Counted from the first letter of the stretch, positions 26,078 to 35,918 are shown. The stretch is 64,000 nucleotides of DNA from Cytobacillus depressus (GCF_008923245.1 NZ_WBOS01000016.1:1-64000); one strand, 5' to 3'. Notes: generated by a model not told the origin, from the letters alone. Translations and numbers: made by a program.

Positions 26078-27424
26078 TTACAGTATTAGATAGGCAATTG
26101 GCGTAACAATAATAATTGTCAGTATAACCCGCTCAATCCAAAGGATGATAAGCTGAGGAATTGAAATTGGAATTTCTGTCGCTACGACACAAGGGACGAA
26201 TGCTGAGAAGAAAATAATCGCTGAGACAGAGACAACAGCAATAACAAATTTCACCACAAGTACAGATTCTGTCACTAGCAGGGCTGGCAAAAACATCTCC
26301 GCAATGCCAAGTGCACTTGCTTTTGCAGCGAGCATTGGTTCCGGCAGCTGCATTACGGCCGTAACCGGATAAAATATATAGCCAATCCAATCAAATATTG
26401 GTGTATATTCCGCTAGGACTAATCCTAACAATCCAATCGATAATATTGACGGAAGAATAGCCATCGCCATTAGCAAGCCATCCTTTACATTCGTCCAGAT
26501 GTTATCAAGCAAACAAGGTGAGTTAGCCACTGTTGCCTTTGCTTCACTCCATGCCGCTACAAATCGGTTCCCTTGAATTTCAACTTCTGGTTGAGGTGTA
26601 GATCCTTCATAATAGTCATCTTTAATTTTTGATAAAGGCCAAATTCTCACCGTTATCGCAGTTACCGCAAATGTCACAACGAGCGTTACCCAAAAATATG
26701 TATTCCACATTTCCATCAAACCTAATGTTTTAGCTACAATGACCATAAAAGTAGCCGAAACCGTTGAAAAACCAGTGGCTATGATTGCTGCTTCTTTCGC
26801 TGTATATTTTCCCTCTTTGTATATTCGATTTGTGATTAATAGACCCAATGAATAGCTACCGACAAACGATGCTACGGCATCAATGGAAGATCGTCCCGGA
26901 GATTTCCAAATCGGACGCATAATCGGCTTTGCCAAAACGCCGACAAATTCAAGTAGACCGTAACCAACTAGAAGTGCCAGAAAACCCGCACCAATCGGGA
27001 CTAGCAGGCCGACGGGCACGACGAGTTTATCGAATAAAAATGGACCCATGCTCGGATCAAATAACCATGCTGGACCGAAGTTAAATACAAGCATAAGACC
27101 GACTAATAATCCGATCGCCTTAAAAAAAGAAAAAACAATATCTACCTTCGATTTTTTCCATTTTCCTGAAAGAAACGGATAAATGGCACCTGCTGCAATA
27201 ATAAGCAGCGCATAATATGGTAAAGCTGGCGCCGCGTGCTTTTGAATAAACGAGACAATATGATCGAGCATGATAGAGTTTTTCTCTCCTATTGTTACCG
27301 GAATGAAAAACATGAAGGCACCAATCAGGCTGTATACGAAAAACTTCCACATTTGCGGAGATTCGTACGTTACCTCTATTTTGGGAACTGCAGTTTGCCT
27401 ATTCACCTCTTGATTTGTATTCAT
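26078..27424 (-). CDS. YjiH-family membrane transporter, hut-associated
   Basis: A 448-residue polytopic protein with two nucleoside-recognition (Gate) type repeats, at about 150-250 and 330-430, and about ten membrane helices. Stretches such as SSIDAVASFVGSYSLGLLITNR and AKASALGIAEMFLPALL are typical of YjiH-like proteins. It lies 85 bases behind hutI on the same strand, so import of histidine or of a histidine-pathway compound is a reasonable guess. A hairpin between the two genes may lower its expression. The substrate is not known for the family. Confidence 0.82.
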   Translation of the reverse strand: MNTNQEVNRQTAVPKIEVTYESPQMWKFFVYSLIGAFMFFIPVTIGEKNSIMLDHIVSFIQKHAAPALPYYALLIIAAGAIYPFLSGKWKKSKVDIVFSFFKAIGLLVGLMLVFNFGPAWLFDPSMGPFLFDKLVVPVGLLVPIGAGFLALLVGYGLLEFVGVLAKPIMRPIWKSPGRSSIDAVASFVGSYSLGLLITNRIYKEGKYTAKEAAIIATGFSTVSATFMVIVAKTLGLMEMWNTYFWVTLVVTFAVTAITVRIWPLSKIKDDYYEGSTPQPEVEIQGNRFVAAWSEAKATVANSPCLLDNIWTNVKDGLLMAMAILPSILSIGLLGLVLAEYTPIFDWIGYIFYPVTAVMQLPEPMLAAKASALGIAEMFLPALLVTESVLVVKFVIAVVSVSAIIFFSAFVPCVVATEIPISIPQLIILWIERVILTIIIVTPIAYLIL

Positions 27425-27462
27425 TCACAATCCCCTTCCTTTTGAAGTAAACGACGCTATCG

Positions 27463-27497
27463 GCAAAGGCGGCTGCTTATAAATTGCAGCCACCTTT
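27463..27497. terminator. Hairpin between hutI and the YjiH gene
   Basis: CAAAGGCGGCTGC pairs with GCAGCCACCTTTG around a nine-base loop. It is possibly a partial terminator or an mRNA-stabilising stem. Confidence 0.55.
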
Positions 27498-27509
27498 GTT
27501 TCATCGTTC

Positions 27510-28766
27510 TTACACCACCTGAACCCCTTTTTTCCAAACAGACTTCACATGGTTAACGCCAAATAGATATTGTAATTCTTGATAGCTTTTCACATTCCAT
27601 AGAACGATGTCTGCTTGTTTTCCTACTTCGAATGATCCAACTAGATCTTGCCGATTGATCGCACAAGCCGCATTGTAGGTTGCAGCGGTTAAGCTTTCTG
27701 CTGGTGTAAGTCTCATAGAAATACAAGCTAGATTCATAACAAGCGGCATAGAAGTGGTTGGAGAAGACCCAGGATTGGCATCTGTAGAAATCGCAACTGC
27801 AACACCTTCATCAATCATCTTTCTTCCCGCTGCAGCCTGTTCGCGTAAATAAAGAGCTGTTGCTGGAAGTAGACATGCGATGGTTCCGGATTTCGCCATT
27901 GCTTGAATTCCTTCGTCAGATGCCTTTAATAAATGCTCAGCTGAAATCGCACCGACTTTTGCTGCTAATTCCGCTCCCCCGTATGGTTCAATTTCATCCG
28001 CATGAATTTTTGGAATCAGCCCGTATTGTTTTCCAGCTTCTAAAATACGCTCTGATTGTTCAGGGGTAAAAACGCCTTTTTCACAGAACACATCATTGAA
28101 TTCAGCCAATTTTTCCTCAGCTACGATAGGCAGCATGTCTTCTATTAAATGGTCAACAAATTCATCTTCTCTTCCCTTAAAATCAGGCGGAACCGCATGA
28201 GCCCCCATAAAGGTCGGAACGAGATCAATTGGATGAGATTCCTGAAGCTTTTTCATCACTCTTAATTGCTTCAATTCTGTTTCAAGATTCATGCCGTAGC
28301 CGCTTTTTCCTTCAACAGTTGTCACACCGTGCTGAAGGAAAGAATCCAGTCTACGTGTTGTCTGTTCAATTAGCTCTTCTTCTGAAGCTTCACGGGTCAT
28401 GCGGGTCGTCGCATGAATTCCGCCGCCCGCATTCATAATGTCCATATATGTTGCACCCTCAAGGCGCATTTCAAATTCACGTTCACGGCTTCCGCCATAA
28501 ACAACATGTGTGTGAGGATCAACGAGACCTGGTGTAACTAAGTGTCCAGTGGCATCTACAATATCAGCTTCTTCCGCTCTCGCCTCGTATTGCTTTTCAA
28601 GCTCCTTCGTTGTCCCTACAGCTTGAATGACGCCATTTTCCAACCATAAGCTTCCATCTTCAATAATCCCCAGCTCAGACATCGCTTCCTTGGAACGTGG
28701 TCCCTTCTCTTCGGAAGCAAGCGTAGCAAGCTGTGTGATATGTTTAATCCAAATTGGTTTTGTCAT
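27510..28766 (-). CDS. hutI: Imidazolonepropionase
   Basis: HutI hydrolyses 4-imidazolone-5-propionate to formiminoglutamate, the third step of histidine degradation. It is an amidohydrolase-superfamily protein of 418 aa. It has the metal-binding H-x-H in VDPHTHVVYGG (near residue 80), HADE for the next ligand and substrate contact (near 248), and STDANPGSSPTTSMP near 323. The start lies directly behind the hutU stop, so the genes are translated in one operon. The length agrees with B. subtilis HutI. Confidence 0.96.
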   Translation of the reverse strand: MTKPIWIKHITQLATLASEEKGPRSKEAMSELGIIEDGSLWLENGVIQAVGTTKELEKQYEARAEEADIVDATGHLVTPGLVDPHTHVVYGGSREREFEMRLEGATYMDIMNAGGGIHATTRMTREASEEELIEQTTRRLDSFLQHGVTTVEGKSGYGMNLETELKQLRVMKKLQESHPIDLVPTFMGAHAVPPDFKGREDEFVDHLIEDMLPIVAEEKLAEFNDVFCEKGVFTPEQSERILEAGKQYGLIPKIHADEIEPYGGAELAAKVGAISAEHLLKASDEGIQAMAKSGTIACLLPATALYLREQAAAGRKMIDEGVAVAISTDANPGSSPTTSMPLVMNLACISMRLTPAESLTAATYNAACAINRQDLVGSFEVGKQADIVLWNVKSYQELQYLFGVNHVKSVWKKGVQVV

Positions 28767-28768
28767 TC

Positions 28769-30442
28769 TTATTCATTCCCTTTTTTTAACATCGGAATAT
28801 TGACGCCTTTTTCACGTGCTGTTTTCTCTGCTAGTTCATAGCCAGCATCCACATGGCGAACAACTCCCATACCAGGGTCTGTTGTTAATACACGCTCAAG
28901 ACGAGCTTCTGCTTCCTTCGTTCCATCTGCAACGATTACCATACCTGCATGTAGTGAATAACCCATTCCAACACCGCCGCCATGGTGAACCGATACCCAT
29001 GTTGCGCCGCCAACAGCATTAATCATCGCATTTAAAATCGGCCAGTCAGCTACAACATCTGAGCCATCCTTCATTCCTTCTGTTTCACGGTTTGGCGAGG
29101 CAACTGAGCCAGAATCTAGGTGATCACGACCAATAACGATTGGTGCTTTTAGTTCTCCTCTTGCCACCATGTCATTGATGATTTTTCCAAATCGAGCTCG
29201 TTCGCCGTAGCCTAGCCAGCAAATACGGGATGGGAGTCCTTGGAATTCAATTTTTTCTTGTGCCATGCGGATCCAGTTGCAAAGATGCTCATTATCGCTA
29301 AATTCACGTAAAATAACTTCATCTGTTTTATAAATATCTTCAGGATCTCCAGAAAGTGCTACCCAGCGGAAAGGCCCTTTTCCTTCACAAAATTGCGGAC
29401 GGATATAAGCTGGAACGAAGCCAGGGAAAGCAAATGCATTTTCTACCCCTTCATCCTTCGCAACTTGGCGGATATTATTGCCGTAATCAAAAGTAATCGC
29501 GCCCTTTTCCATCATATCGAGCATCGCTTGAACATGCTTTGCCATAGAAGCCTTTGAGCGCTTCACATATTCTGCTGGATCAGCCGCTCTTAATTCAGCA
29601 GCAGCTTCTAGCGTCATACCTGAAGGAGTATATCCATTTAATGGATCATGAGCCGATGTCTGGTCTGTTAATACATCCGGGATAAAGCCTTTTGCGATCA
29701 TTTCTGGAAGAATATCAGAAGCATTTCCGATTAAGCCAATTGACAAGGCTCTTCCTTCGTACTTGGCTTCCAGTGCCCATTGAATCGCTTCATCCAATGA
29801 ATTTGTTTTCACATCTGTGTAACGCGTTTCAATTCGACGGTCAATGCGTGTTTCGTCGGTATCAATGCCGATGCAAACCCCTCCGTTCATTGTTACAGCA
29901 AGTGGCTGCGCACCACCCATACCGCCTAGTCCTGCTGTTAGCGTAATTGTGTTTTTCAGTGTGCTGTTAAAATGCTGCTTAGCTAGCTCAGCAAACGTTT
30001 CATACGTTCCTTGAACAATTCCTTGAGAACCAATATAAATCCAGCTTCCCGCCGTCATTTGTCCGTACATCATTAAGCCTTTTTTATCAAGTTCATGGAA
30101 TGTATCCCAATTCGCGTAAGCAGGTACAATATTCGAGTTTGCTAGAAGAACACGAGGTGCATCTGTGTGTGATTTAAAAATGGCTACAGGTTTACCTGAT
30201 TGAATAAGAAGTGTCTCGTCATCTTCAAGCTCTTTAAGGGATTTTACAATCGCATCGAAGCTCTCCCAATTTCGCGCTGCTTTTCCAATTCCGCCGTATA
30301 CAACAAGTTTTTCTGGATGCTCAGCCACATCTTGATCTAAGTTATTCATCAGCATTCGAAGCGCCGCCTCTTGCTGCCAGCCCTTCGTATTCAATTCTGT
30401 TCCGCGGTAGCGTACCACTTTTTCATCTGCAATCGTTTTCAT
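28769..30442 (-). CDS. hutU: Urocanate hydratase
   Basis: HutU converts urocanate into imidazolonepropionate using tightly bound NAD as an electrophile. The 557-residue protein carries the NAD-binding stretch [12 protein letters not shown] near residue 170. It also has the conserved HDPLNGY, the cysteine-containing [22 protein letters not shown], and [11 protein letters not shown] near 505. It is the first gene of this hut cluster. No hutH or hutG gene is in the window, so steps one and four must be encoded elsewhere. A candidate CodY box lies upstream. Confidence 0.97.
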   Translation of the reverse strand: MKTIADEKVVRYRGTELNTKGWQQEAALRMLMNNLDQDVAEHPEKLVVYGGIGKAARNWESFDAIVKSLKELEDDETLLIQSGKPVAIFKSHTDAPRVLLANSNIVPAYANWDTFHELDKKGLMMYGQMTAGSWIYIGSQGIVQGTYETFAELAKQHFNSTLKNTITLTAGLGGMGGAQPLAVTMNGGVCIGIDTDETRIDRRIETRYTDVKTNSLDEAIQWALEAKYEGRALSIGLIGNASDILPEMIAKGFIPDVLTDQTSAHDPLNGYTPSGMTLEAAAELRAADPAEYVKRSKASMAKHVQAMLDMMEKGAITFDYGNNIRQVAKDEGVENAFAFPGFVPAYIRPQFCEGKGPFRWVALSGDPEDIYKTDEVILREFSDNEHLCNWIRMAQEKIEFQGLPSRICWLGYGERARFGKIINDMVARGELKAPIVIGRDHLDSGSVASPNRETEGMKDGSDVVADWPILNAMINAVGGATWVSVHHGGGVGMGYSLHAGMVIVADGTKEAEARLERVLTTDPGMGVVRHVDAGYELAEKTAREKGVNIPMLKKGNE

Positions 30443-30482
30443 AATATCTGCCTCCCTTTGTTTATATTTTTATTGTATAGGG

Positions 30483-30497
30483 AAATTTCAGATAATT
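30483..30497 (-). promoter_or_regulatory. Candidate CodY box upstream of hutU
   Basis: On the minus strand it reads AATTATCTGAAATTT, two mismatches from the CodY consensus AATTTTCWGAAAATT, about 40 bases before hutU. The hut operon of B. subtilis is CodY-repressed. Confidence 0.55.
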
Positions 30498-30612
30498 ATT
30501 TATGAAATATTGATGTTTCTATAATTTATCTCAGTTAACTTCATTGGAATTGTATTATTTATAATTTATTTCATCGTGGAATGGATTGTGAAAAAATGAT
30601 TCTAAATGAAAT

Positions 30613-30632
30613 TTAATCAAACGTTTGATTGA
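30613..30632. promoter_or_regulatory. AATCAAACGTTTGATT palindrome, solitary copy
   Basis: A 16-bp perfect palindrome of the type bound by TetR-family dimers. It lies in the divergent region between hutU and the lipoprotein gene. The same motif recurs at 36081 and in two clusters near 37.8 and 38.7 kb. Confidence 0.6.
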
Positions 30633-30640
30633 TGCGAGAT

Positions 30641-30890
30641 CGGACACTTGGACGGGCGTTCGGAGTTGATGTGTCCGTTATGAGGGCGATATCGGACATT
30701 TGGACAGAGAGGCCGCTTTGATTTGTCCGTAATAACGACGATATCGGACATTTGGACAGAGGGGCCGCTTTGATATGTCCGTAATAACGACGATATCGGA
30801 CATTTGGACAGAGGGGCCGCTTTGATATGTCCGTAATAACGACGATATCGGACATTTGGACAGAGGGGCCGCTTTGATTTGTCCGTTATT
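30641..30890. repeat. 52-bp tandem array B, five copies
   Basis: Units start at 30641, 30693, 30745, 30797 and 30849, exactly 52 bp apart. Each is bounded by CGGACAT and ATGTCCG (37 bp end to end) followed by a 15-bp linker. The first unit has CGGACAC with GTGTCCG, so the seventh arm position has changed as a pair. Long open frames across this array are repeat artefacts. Confidence 0.95.
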
Positions 30891-30964
30891 ACATTTTGTA
30901 ACAAAATGTCATTTTTTCCGTCTAATAAGTGAAAACTAAAAAAAAATTCTAGGAGGAACATCAT

Positions 30965-31897
30965 ATGAAAAAAACATTCACCATCGCAAGTACACTCCTT
31001 TTAAGTATGTCCCTGTTTGGCTGTTCAAACACAACCAACACTTCCCCAGAGCACCCGTCTGAGCAGGCATCCGAAAAACCTAAGGAGCCGCAGGAAGCTG
31101 GTCAATCCGATAAGAAGCTCGTGACTAACATTGTTGAGGAATTTGGCAAAAAGCTACAAATGGTATCGCTGCTAGCGCCGAAAAAAGAGCTGAAGAAAAA
31201 TATGACAGAACAATATGGGGGTCTCGTTGCGAAGCCCTTATTGGAAAAATGGATCAATAACCCAGAAGGCGCTCCAGGACGCCAGACGTCAAGCCCATGG
31301 CCGGAACGGATCGAGATTCTTTCCGTTGAGAAGGCTACAGATGCCTCTTATAAAGTAAAAGGAGAAATCATCGAGATCACAAGCGTAGAGAAGGAAAAGG
31401 GCGGCTTTGCAGCCAAACAGCCAATTGATCTGACCGTCAAAAAGAGAAATAATGACTGGCTCATAACCGATGTAACGCTAGGCGAGTACGCGGCCGATGG
31501 CATTCAGTATAAAAATACAGATTATGGATTTGAAATTTCCTTGCCCGAAAGCTGGATGGATTATCAAATTTTAACCGATAAGTGGGAAGGCATGTCACCG
31601 CAAAGCGGCAAGGTCATTGAAACAGGCCCGCTACTTCCTATCAGACACCCACAATGGACGAAGCAGAACCCGCGCCAGGATATCCCTGTCATGGTGTTCA
31701 CCCATGAGCAGTGGGACGCGATGCAGGAAGAGAAATTTCACATTGGTGCCGCACCAATGAATCCTAAGGAGCTAGGACGCAACGCGGATTACGTCTTTGC
31801 CTTGCCAGCAAGATATAACTTTGCATTCCCGACTGGGTATGAAGAAGTTGAGAAGATATTAAATAGCGAGGCTTTTAAGGTCATTGAAGAGAAATAA
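30965..31897 (+). CDS. Hypothetical lipoprotein
   Basis: A 310-residue predicted lipoprotein. The signal peptide MKKTFTIASTLLLSMSLFGC has the lipobox LFGC with the lipidated cysteine at residue 20. A disordered Ser/Glu/Pro/Lys-rich linker follows (about 21-52). The folded part has two regions: about 53-175, rich in beta strands and ending in KKRNNDWLITDVTLGEY, and about 180-305, with YGFEISLPESWMDYQI. The second resembles a PsbP/SCP-like surface domain, but I do not recognise the family. AGGAGG precedes the ATG. It sits between array B and a hairpin. Confidence 0.8.
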   Translation: MKKTFTIASTLLLSMSLFGCSNTTNTSPEHPSEQASEKPKEPQEAGQSDKKLVTNIVEEFGKKLQMVSLLAPKKELKKNMTEQYGGLVAKPLLEKWINNPEGAPGRQTSSPWPERIEILSVEKATDASYKVKGEIIEITSVEKEKGGFAAKQPIDLTVKKRNNDWLITDVTLGEYAADGIQYKNTDYGFEISLPESWMDYQILTDKWEGMSPQSGKVIETGPLLPIRHPQWTKQNPRQDIPVMVFTHEQWDAMQEEKFHIGAAPMNPKELGRNADYVFALPARYNFAFPTGYEEVEKILNSEAFKVIEEK

Positions 31898-31921
31898 GAA
31901 AATTTCGCCATAAAAAAATTT

Positions 31922-31957
31922 CACTCCAATTGTTAGTTATGTCTAACAATTGGGGTG
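31922..31957 (+). terminator. Hairpin after the lipoprotein gene
   Basis: CCAATTGTTAG pairs with CTAACAATTGG around six bases. No strong T run follows, so the terminator role is tentative. Confidence 0.55.
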
Positions 31958-32035
31958 CATGTCAATGTGCTTTCACGGTTTCCTGACTTAATTCTAGAAG
32001 TTCCTGAAGAATATTAGATAGCTTCTATGCATGAA

Positions 32036-32070
32036 AGGGCAGTATGCCCCCACTGATGAAAGTTTCACTT
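32036..32070 (-). repeat. Partial R1 repeat at the oatA 3' end
   Basis: GGGCAGTATGCCCCCACTGATGAAAGTTTCACTT-like ends of family R1 with the interior deleted; it overlaps the last codons of oatA. Confidence 0.6.
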
Positions 32071-33975
32071 CAACGCTTGGTCAATACATGTTGTTAAAGC
32101 TTCGATCCCTTTAGGCACTAAGTGTACACCGTCAGGAGCGAAGTATTCTGGATGGTTGATGGCTGCAGAATGCCAATCCACCAATGTGATATTCTTATTC
32201 TCCTTGGCCTTTGCTGCTAGCGCATTATTCACTTGGCTTTCCCATGGGCGGGGTACGCGTGTGTTCACTAAATAGATATGAGCTTTGGAGAATGATTGAA
32301 GTAATGAATCTATTTGATTATTGGTGAAATAACCATTTGTACCTAATTCAATGATAACGGCATTTTCCGGTTGATTAAAATTTTCGTAAGAGTGTGCGAG
32401 TTGAACGGCTTGAGATACTTGCCTTCCGACTTTTCCATCTATCGTCATATCAGGATATTTTTTATGAAGGCTTGCTGCAATATCTAACATCACAGAGTCC
32501 CCAATAGCCAATATTTTCGAATAAGTTTTATTGACAGTTGTGACACTTGTTTCTGATTTCTCCCCTTTTGATATTTCCTCGTTCTGTTCCTCTTTTGGTA
32601 CGAATCCTTTTCCATTATCATCATCGGAGGAATTTCCCTTCATTCCCATGATTTCTTGTTTTTCAAATGAGATCGAAACAGAACCTATACTACTAGAAGG
32701 CTGCTCTACATGATTTATTTTCACTTGGGTTGGATATGGATCGATCGAATCCTTTTGCTCATTCCCTTTTACCATACTGGTAATACCAGTAGTAAACACT
32801 AGTAGAACTAGTGGCAGAAGGATTGTTGGAACTTTTCTAACTAGAGGGAGTTTACTCCACTTCAAGACATTGATGGCAAGATACTGCTGAAGGAATGGTC
32901 TGAATCCATGTTTTCGGATCGGCATTTCAATAAAGCGATAGGAGATTTCTGCAATGATAAATATAATCACAACTTGCAAACCAACACGCCAGATTACTGG
33001 ATTCCCTATTTCATAGACAGGGGTACCCAACACCATAACTGGGTAATGCCAAAGGTAGATTCCGTAAGATCTTGAACCAACCCAGCGAAGGGGCTTAAAA
33101 GAAAGCAATTTTCCCAAAAGGCTAACTGGATGACTAATACAAGCGATCAAAATGGCCGCATTTACACAAACTAACACCATCCCTCCTCTATAGAGAAAAG
33201 ATTGAAATTCATCCAAAAATACGACGGAAAGAATAAGAATCCCAAATGTAATGAAACTCGTTAAATTCAATATGTTTCCTAACTTAGTAGTAAGATTTCT
33301 AGAAGAAAGTCTCTTCATTGGCCAAATAAAGGCAAGAAAACAACCAATAAGTAATTCAAAGGACCGAGTATCTGTCCCATAATAGACACGGCTTGCATCT
33401 GTACCAGGCTGATATAATAAGCCCATTAAAATAGCAGAAAATATAATCCCTATTAGCACCAGGATTGAAAAGCTGCTACGCTTTTTAAATAGATAAGATC
33501 CCGCAATTAAAACGATTGGCCATAGGATATAAAACTGTTCTTCAATCGCTAGTGACCACAGATTCTTTAAAGGGGATGGTGAACCAAAACTATCAAAATA
33601 GGAAAGCTTGTGAAATATAAACCACCAATTACTAGTATAAAAAAGCGAAGAAATAGCATCTCCTCGTACAGTGTGTAAGAGATCTTGATTAAACAGCATA
33701 ACCCACACAACAGTGGTAATAACCATTACATATGCTGCTGGAAGTAATCTTCGAAAACGTTTCACCCAAAATTCACGCAAGTTTAGATTCATTTGGTTAC
33801 CTTGGGCTGCTAAAGCAATAGATGTGATTAAATAACCCGATAAAACAAAAAAGATATCGACTCCCAAAAATCCTCCTCTAGCCCAGCTAAAGCTAAAATG
33901 ATAGGCCATGACGGATAGTACAGCGAATGCGCGGAGTCCGTCTAATCCAGGAATATAGTGGTGTTTCTGTGTCAT
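32065..33975 (-). CDS. oatA: Peptidoglycan O-acetyltransferase OatA-type
   Basis: OatA O-acetylates the 6-hydroxyl of MurNAc and gives lysozyme resistance. The 636-residue protein has an N-terminal acyltransferase-3 membrane domain (about 1-375, with about ten helices, starting HYIPGLDGLRAFAVLSVMAYH). A Ser/Glu-rich extracellular linker follows, then a C-terminal SGNH-hydrolase domain (about 490-636). The nucleophile is Ser in AIGDSVML, the oxyanion Asn is in ELGTNGYF, and the Asp/His pair is in APDGVHL. In B. subtilis oatA is the last gene of sigV-rsiV-oatA; here a 600-base gap with a repeat separates it from rsiV, and a matching ECF-type promoter lies before it. Confidence 0.9.
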   Translation of the reverse strand: MTQKHHYIPGLDGLRAFAVLSVMAYHFSFSWARGGFLGVDIFFVLSGYLITSIALAAQGNQMNLNLREFWVKRFRRLLPAAYVMVITTVVWVMLFNQDLLHTVRGDAISSLFYTSNWWFIFHKLSYFDSFGSPSPLKNLWSLAIEEQFYILWPIVLIAGSYLFKKRSSFSILVLIGIIFSAILMGLLYQPGTDASRVYYGTDTRSFELLIGCFLAFIWPMKRLSSRNLTTKLGNILNLTSFITFGILILSVVFLDEFQSFLYRGGMVLVCVNAAILIACISHPVSLLGKLLSFKPLRWVGSRSYGIYLWHYPVMVLGTPVYEIGNPVIWRVGLQVVIIFIIAEISYRFIEMPIRKHGFRPFLQQYLAINVLKWSKLPLVRKVPTILLPLVLLVFTTGITSMVKGNEQKDSIDPYPTQVKINHVEQPSSSIGSVSISFEKQEIMGMKGNSSDDDNGKGFVPKEEQNEEISKGEKSETSVTTVNKTYSKILAIGDSVMLDIAASLHKKYPDMTIDGKVGRQVSQAVQLAHSYENFNQPENAVIIELGTNGYFTNNQIDSLLQSFSKAHIYLVNTRVPRPWESQVNNALAAKAKENKNITLVDWHSAAINHPEYFAPDGVHLVPKGIEALTTCIDQALK

Positions 33976-34114
33976 GCTTAAAAATCCTCCTCAAAGTAGT
34001 CCTATTTCTTCATGGTGTTTGTAAAAATATTCCTAAGGTATCCATCCCATCCTCTATCCTATGTAGACAAACGAAAATAGTTTTAATTTGTTTACTTTTT
34101 CGTTCCGGTTAATA

Positions 34115-34142
34115 GACGCTAACATCTAATCATTTTGTTTCC
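34115..34142 (-). promoter_or_regulatory. Candidate ECF (SigV-type) promoter for oatA
   Basis: On the minus strand GGAAAC (34137-34142) and CGTC (34115-34118) are separated by 18 bases. It has the same geometry as the candidate before sigV. Confidence 0.4.
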
Positions 34143-34267
34143 CTAAAATAATAAATATTTTGTGGAAATGATTCCCATACCAAAAAAAGGTAATGAAGGA
34201 CTTGTATTTTTTAAAAAGACTATTTTCATAAAGTTTGTTGCTTTATAGGTGGGAATATAAATTAAAT

Positions 34268-34490
34268 ATCTGAGTTGATTGGAGCGGAGAGTACTTGACT
34301 CCTCCAAAATGCATCCGCATTTTGTCGTGCGGAGTCTATTCCCGGATGTTTATTCAATGTCCTGCGGGAATGGAGGGAAGCGGGAGACCCCGCAGGCGAT
34401 AGCGCCGAGGAGGCTCCCGTCCCTCCCCGCGGAAAGCAAGTGCCCGCAGCGGAAATCAACGGGCAAACTACAAAGGCTAAAAACAACAAT
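34268..34490 (-). repeat. Dispersed repeat R3, copy 2, with a 60-bp insertion
   Basis: Inverted copy of 14060-14230. About 60 bp (34303-34362) interrupt the match between GACTCC and TGCGGGAATGG. The insert includes the hairpin AAAATGC-ATCC-GCATTTT. It lies between rsiV and oatA. Confidence 0.9.
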
Positions 34491-34510
34491 ATATGCGAAA
34501 AGAGCCTATT

Positions 34511-34566
34511 AAAAAAAACAGCAAGCGTCCCTTTCTTCTTATTAAAACGAAGAGAAGGACGTTTGC
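34511..34566 (-). terminator. Terminator after rsiV
   Basis: On the minus strand GCAAACGTCCTTCTCTTC pairs with GAAGAAAGGGACGCTTGC, then eight T. It isolates rsiV from oatA. Confidence 0.88.
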
Positions 34567-34576
34567 CGTTTTCAAC

Positions 34577-35422
34577 TTAATGAATATATCTATCCCCAGC
34601 GAGGATATCCGAAATAACCTCGGTTGGAATTTTAAACTCTACTGCCCCCATATATCCAGGAGCGACCTCATATTCGTCAAATGAAATCACGAGTATATGA
34701 TCATCACTAATGTAAAACTGCTGGTTTGGATCAATTTGTGTAAAAGGTTCTACGTCCTCATCTGTTAAAAAATATATCTTATTAGGGTCTGCTTTCATCT
34801 GTTGTTTCATTTGCTCTTTAATGTTTTCACTAATGACTTTTACGTACTGATCATCTTTAAATAAACTCTTTAAAGTGATCAACGATTGATTCTCTTTATC
34901 AATGGTGACATAGCGGTTCTGTACATATCCAGAAGCCTGTATGGTTTCAATACTGCGGCGGATAGATAATAGATGAGGCGTATCGGTGACCACCTCGAAA
35001 TCACTATCAATCGCTAGGTGGCCATTCTTGTTGGCCGCAGTGAACTCCTCATAAAGTTTTTTGCTTTCTTCTAGATATTTTTCATTTAAGCTGCCTTCCA
35101 ATGTCTTATTTTCAAGGCCTGAAATCGCCGGTGTTTTCACACTAATGCTTGTGTTATTCTTTTCTTCTTTAAACTCATTAAAGGTAATCACTTCTACAAT
35201 CCCTTTCATAAAAGGAACTTTTGACATGGCATGCGCTGCAGAAGGGCTGAAGTTGACCATTACCGTTAGCAGCATGGCCGCTGCAGCAGCCCCTGCAGGC
35301 CATATATATAGGTGTTTTTTCTTTTTCTTTTGCGGAAGTGCCTTCATGATTATTTCATCTAACTCCTTTGGTATCGGAACGTTCTTATACTCTTCTTTTA
35401 ATTGTTCCAGTTTCTTATCCAT
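34577..35422 (-). CDS. rsiV: Anti-sigma factor RsiV
   Basis: A membrane-anchored anti-sigma factor that holds SigV until its outer domain binds lysozyme and it is proteolysed. The 281-residue protein has a short cytosolic N-terminus (1-35), one membrane helix (about 40-60, with IWPAGAAAAAMLLTVMV) and an extracellular DUF4163/DUF3298 region (about 85-275) ending with YMGAVEFKIPTEV. That architecture and length match B. subtilis RsiV. It overlaps the sigV stop by eight bases, so translation is coupled. Confidence 0.92.
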   Translation of the reverse strand: MDKKLEQLKEEYKNVPIPKELDEIIMKALPQKKKKKHLYIWPAGAAAAAMLLTVMVNFSPSAAHAMSKVPFMKGIVEVITFNEFKEEKNNTSISVKTPAISGLENKTLEGSLNEKYLEESKKLYEEFTAANKNGHLAIDSDFEVVTDTPHLLSIRRSIETIQASGYVQNRYVTIDKENQSLITLKSLFKDDQYVKVISENIKEQMKQQMKADPNKIYFLTDEDVEPFTQIDPNQQFYISDDHILVISFDEYEVAPGYMGAVEFKIPTEVISDILAGDRYIH

Positions 35423-35918
35423 TGATTAGCTCCTCCTCGGTGATTGAGACTCGTAATAGCTTTAATCCTTTGTATAGCCGTGTTTTTACTGTATTAATAT
35501 TTACTTCTAAAATCTTGGCGATTTCCTCCAGCTTCAAATCCTCAAAGAAACGAAGGATAATGACGGTTTTATACGGAATCGGCAGTTCATCTAAAGCTTT
35601 CTGAAGATCCATATCCTTGTAAGTGTCTTCTTTTCCTTTGCTTAAAAATTCAATCGTTTCATCATCTGCAAGGGTTAATTTCTTTTGTTTTCTTAGAAAG
35701 TCAATCGCAGTCCGCACGACAATTTTATAAAACCAGCTTTTCATTGAGTTCGGGTCGTTTATTTTGTTTAAAGAGGTCAGTGCTTTTTTTATTGATTCTT
35801 GAATAATATCCAATGCATCCTCTTGATTTTTTACGTAGCTGTAGGCTAAACGATAGAAATCATCTTTGTAGTCAGTAATACAGGTGATAAATCGTGCATG
35901 CACATCATGTTTCTTCAT
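35415..35918 (-). CDS. sigV: ECF RNA polymerase sigma factor SigV
   Basis: An extracytoplasmic-function sigma factor of 167 aa. Region 2 lies about 15-85 (FYRLAYSYVKNQEDALDIIQES) and region 4 about 110-160 (LPIPYKTVIILRFFEDLKLEEIAKIL then VNTVKTRLYKGLKLL-like helix-turn-helix). Its pairing with a DUF3298 anti-sigma factor and a nearby oatA identifies it as SigV, which in B. subtilis is switched on by lysozyme. A candidate autoregulatory promoter with TGAAAAC and CGTC lies upstream. Confidence 0.92.
   Translation of the reverse strand: MKKHDVHARFITCITDYKDDFYRLAYSYVKNQEDALDIIQESIKKALTSLNKINDPNSMKSWFYKIVVRTAIDFLRKQKKLTLADDETIEFLSKGKEDTYKDMDLQKALDELPIPYKTVIILRFFEDLKLEEIAKILEVNINTVKTRLYKGLKLLRVSITEEELING

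Noticed and set aside
30613..30964. Two overlapping open frames with repeated peptide text across array B
   Set aside because: They arise from reading the 52-bp repeat in cycling frames. No ribosome site, and the peptide repeats track the DNA repeat.
34262..34512. Open frames in the GC-rich block between rsiV and oatA
   Set aside because: They lie wholly within dispersed repeat R3 and have no ribosome sites.
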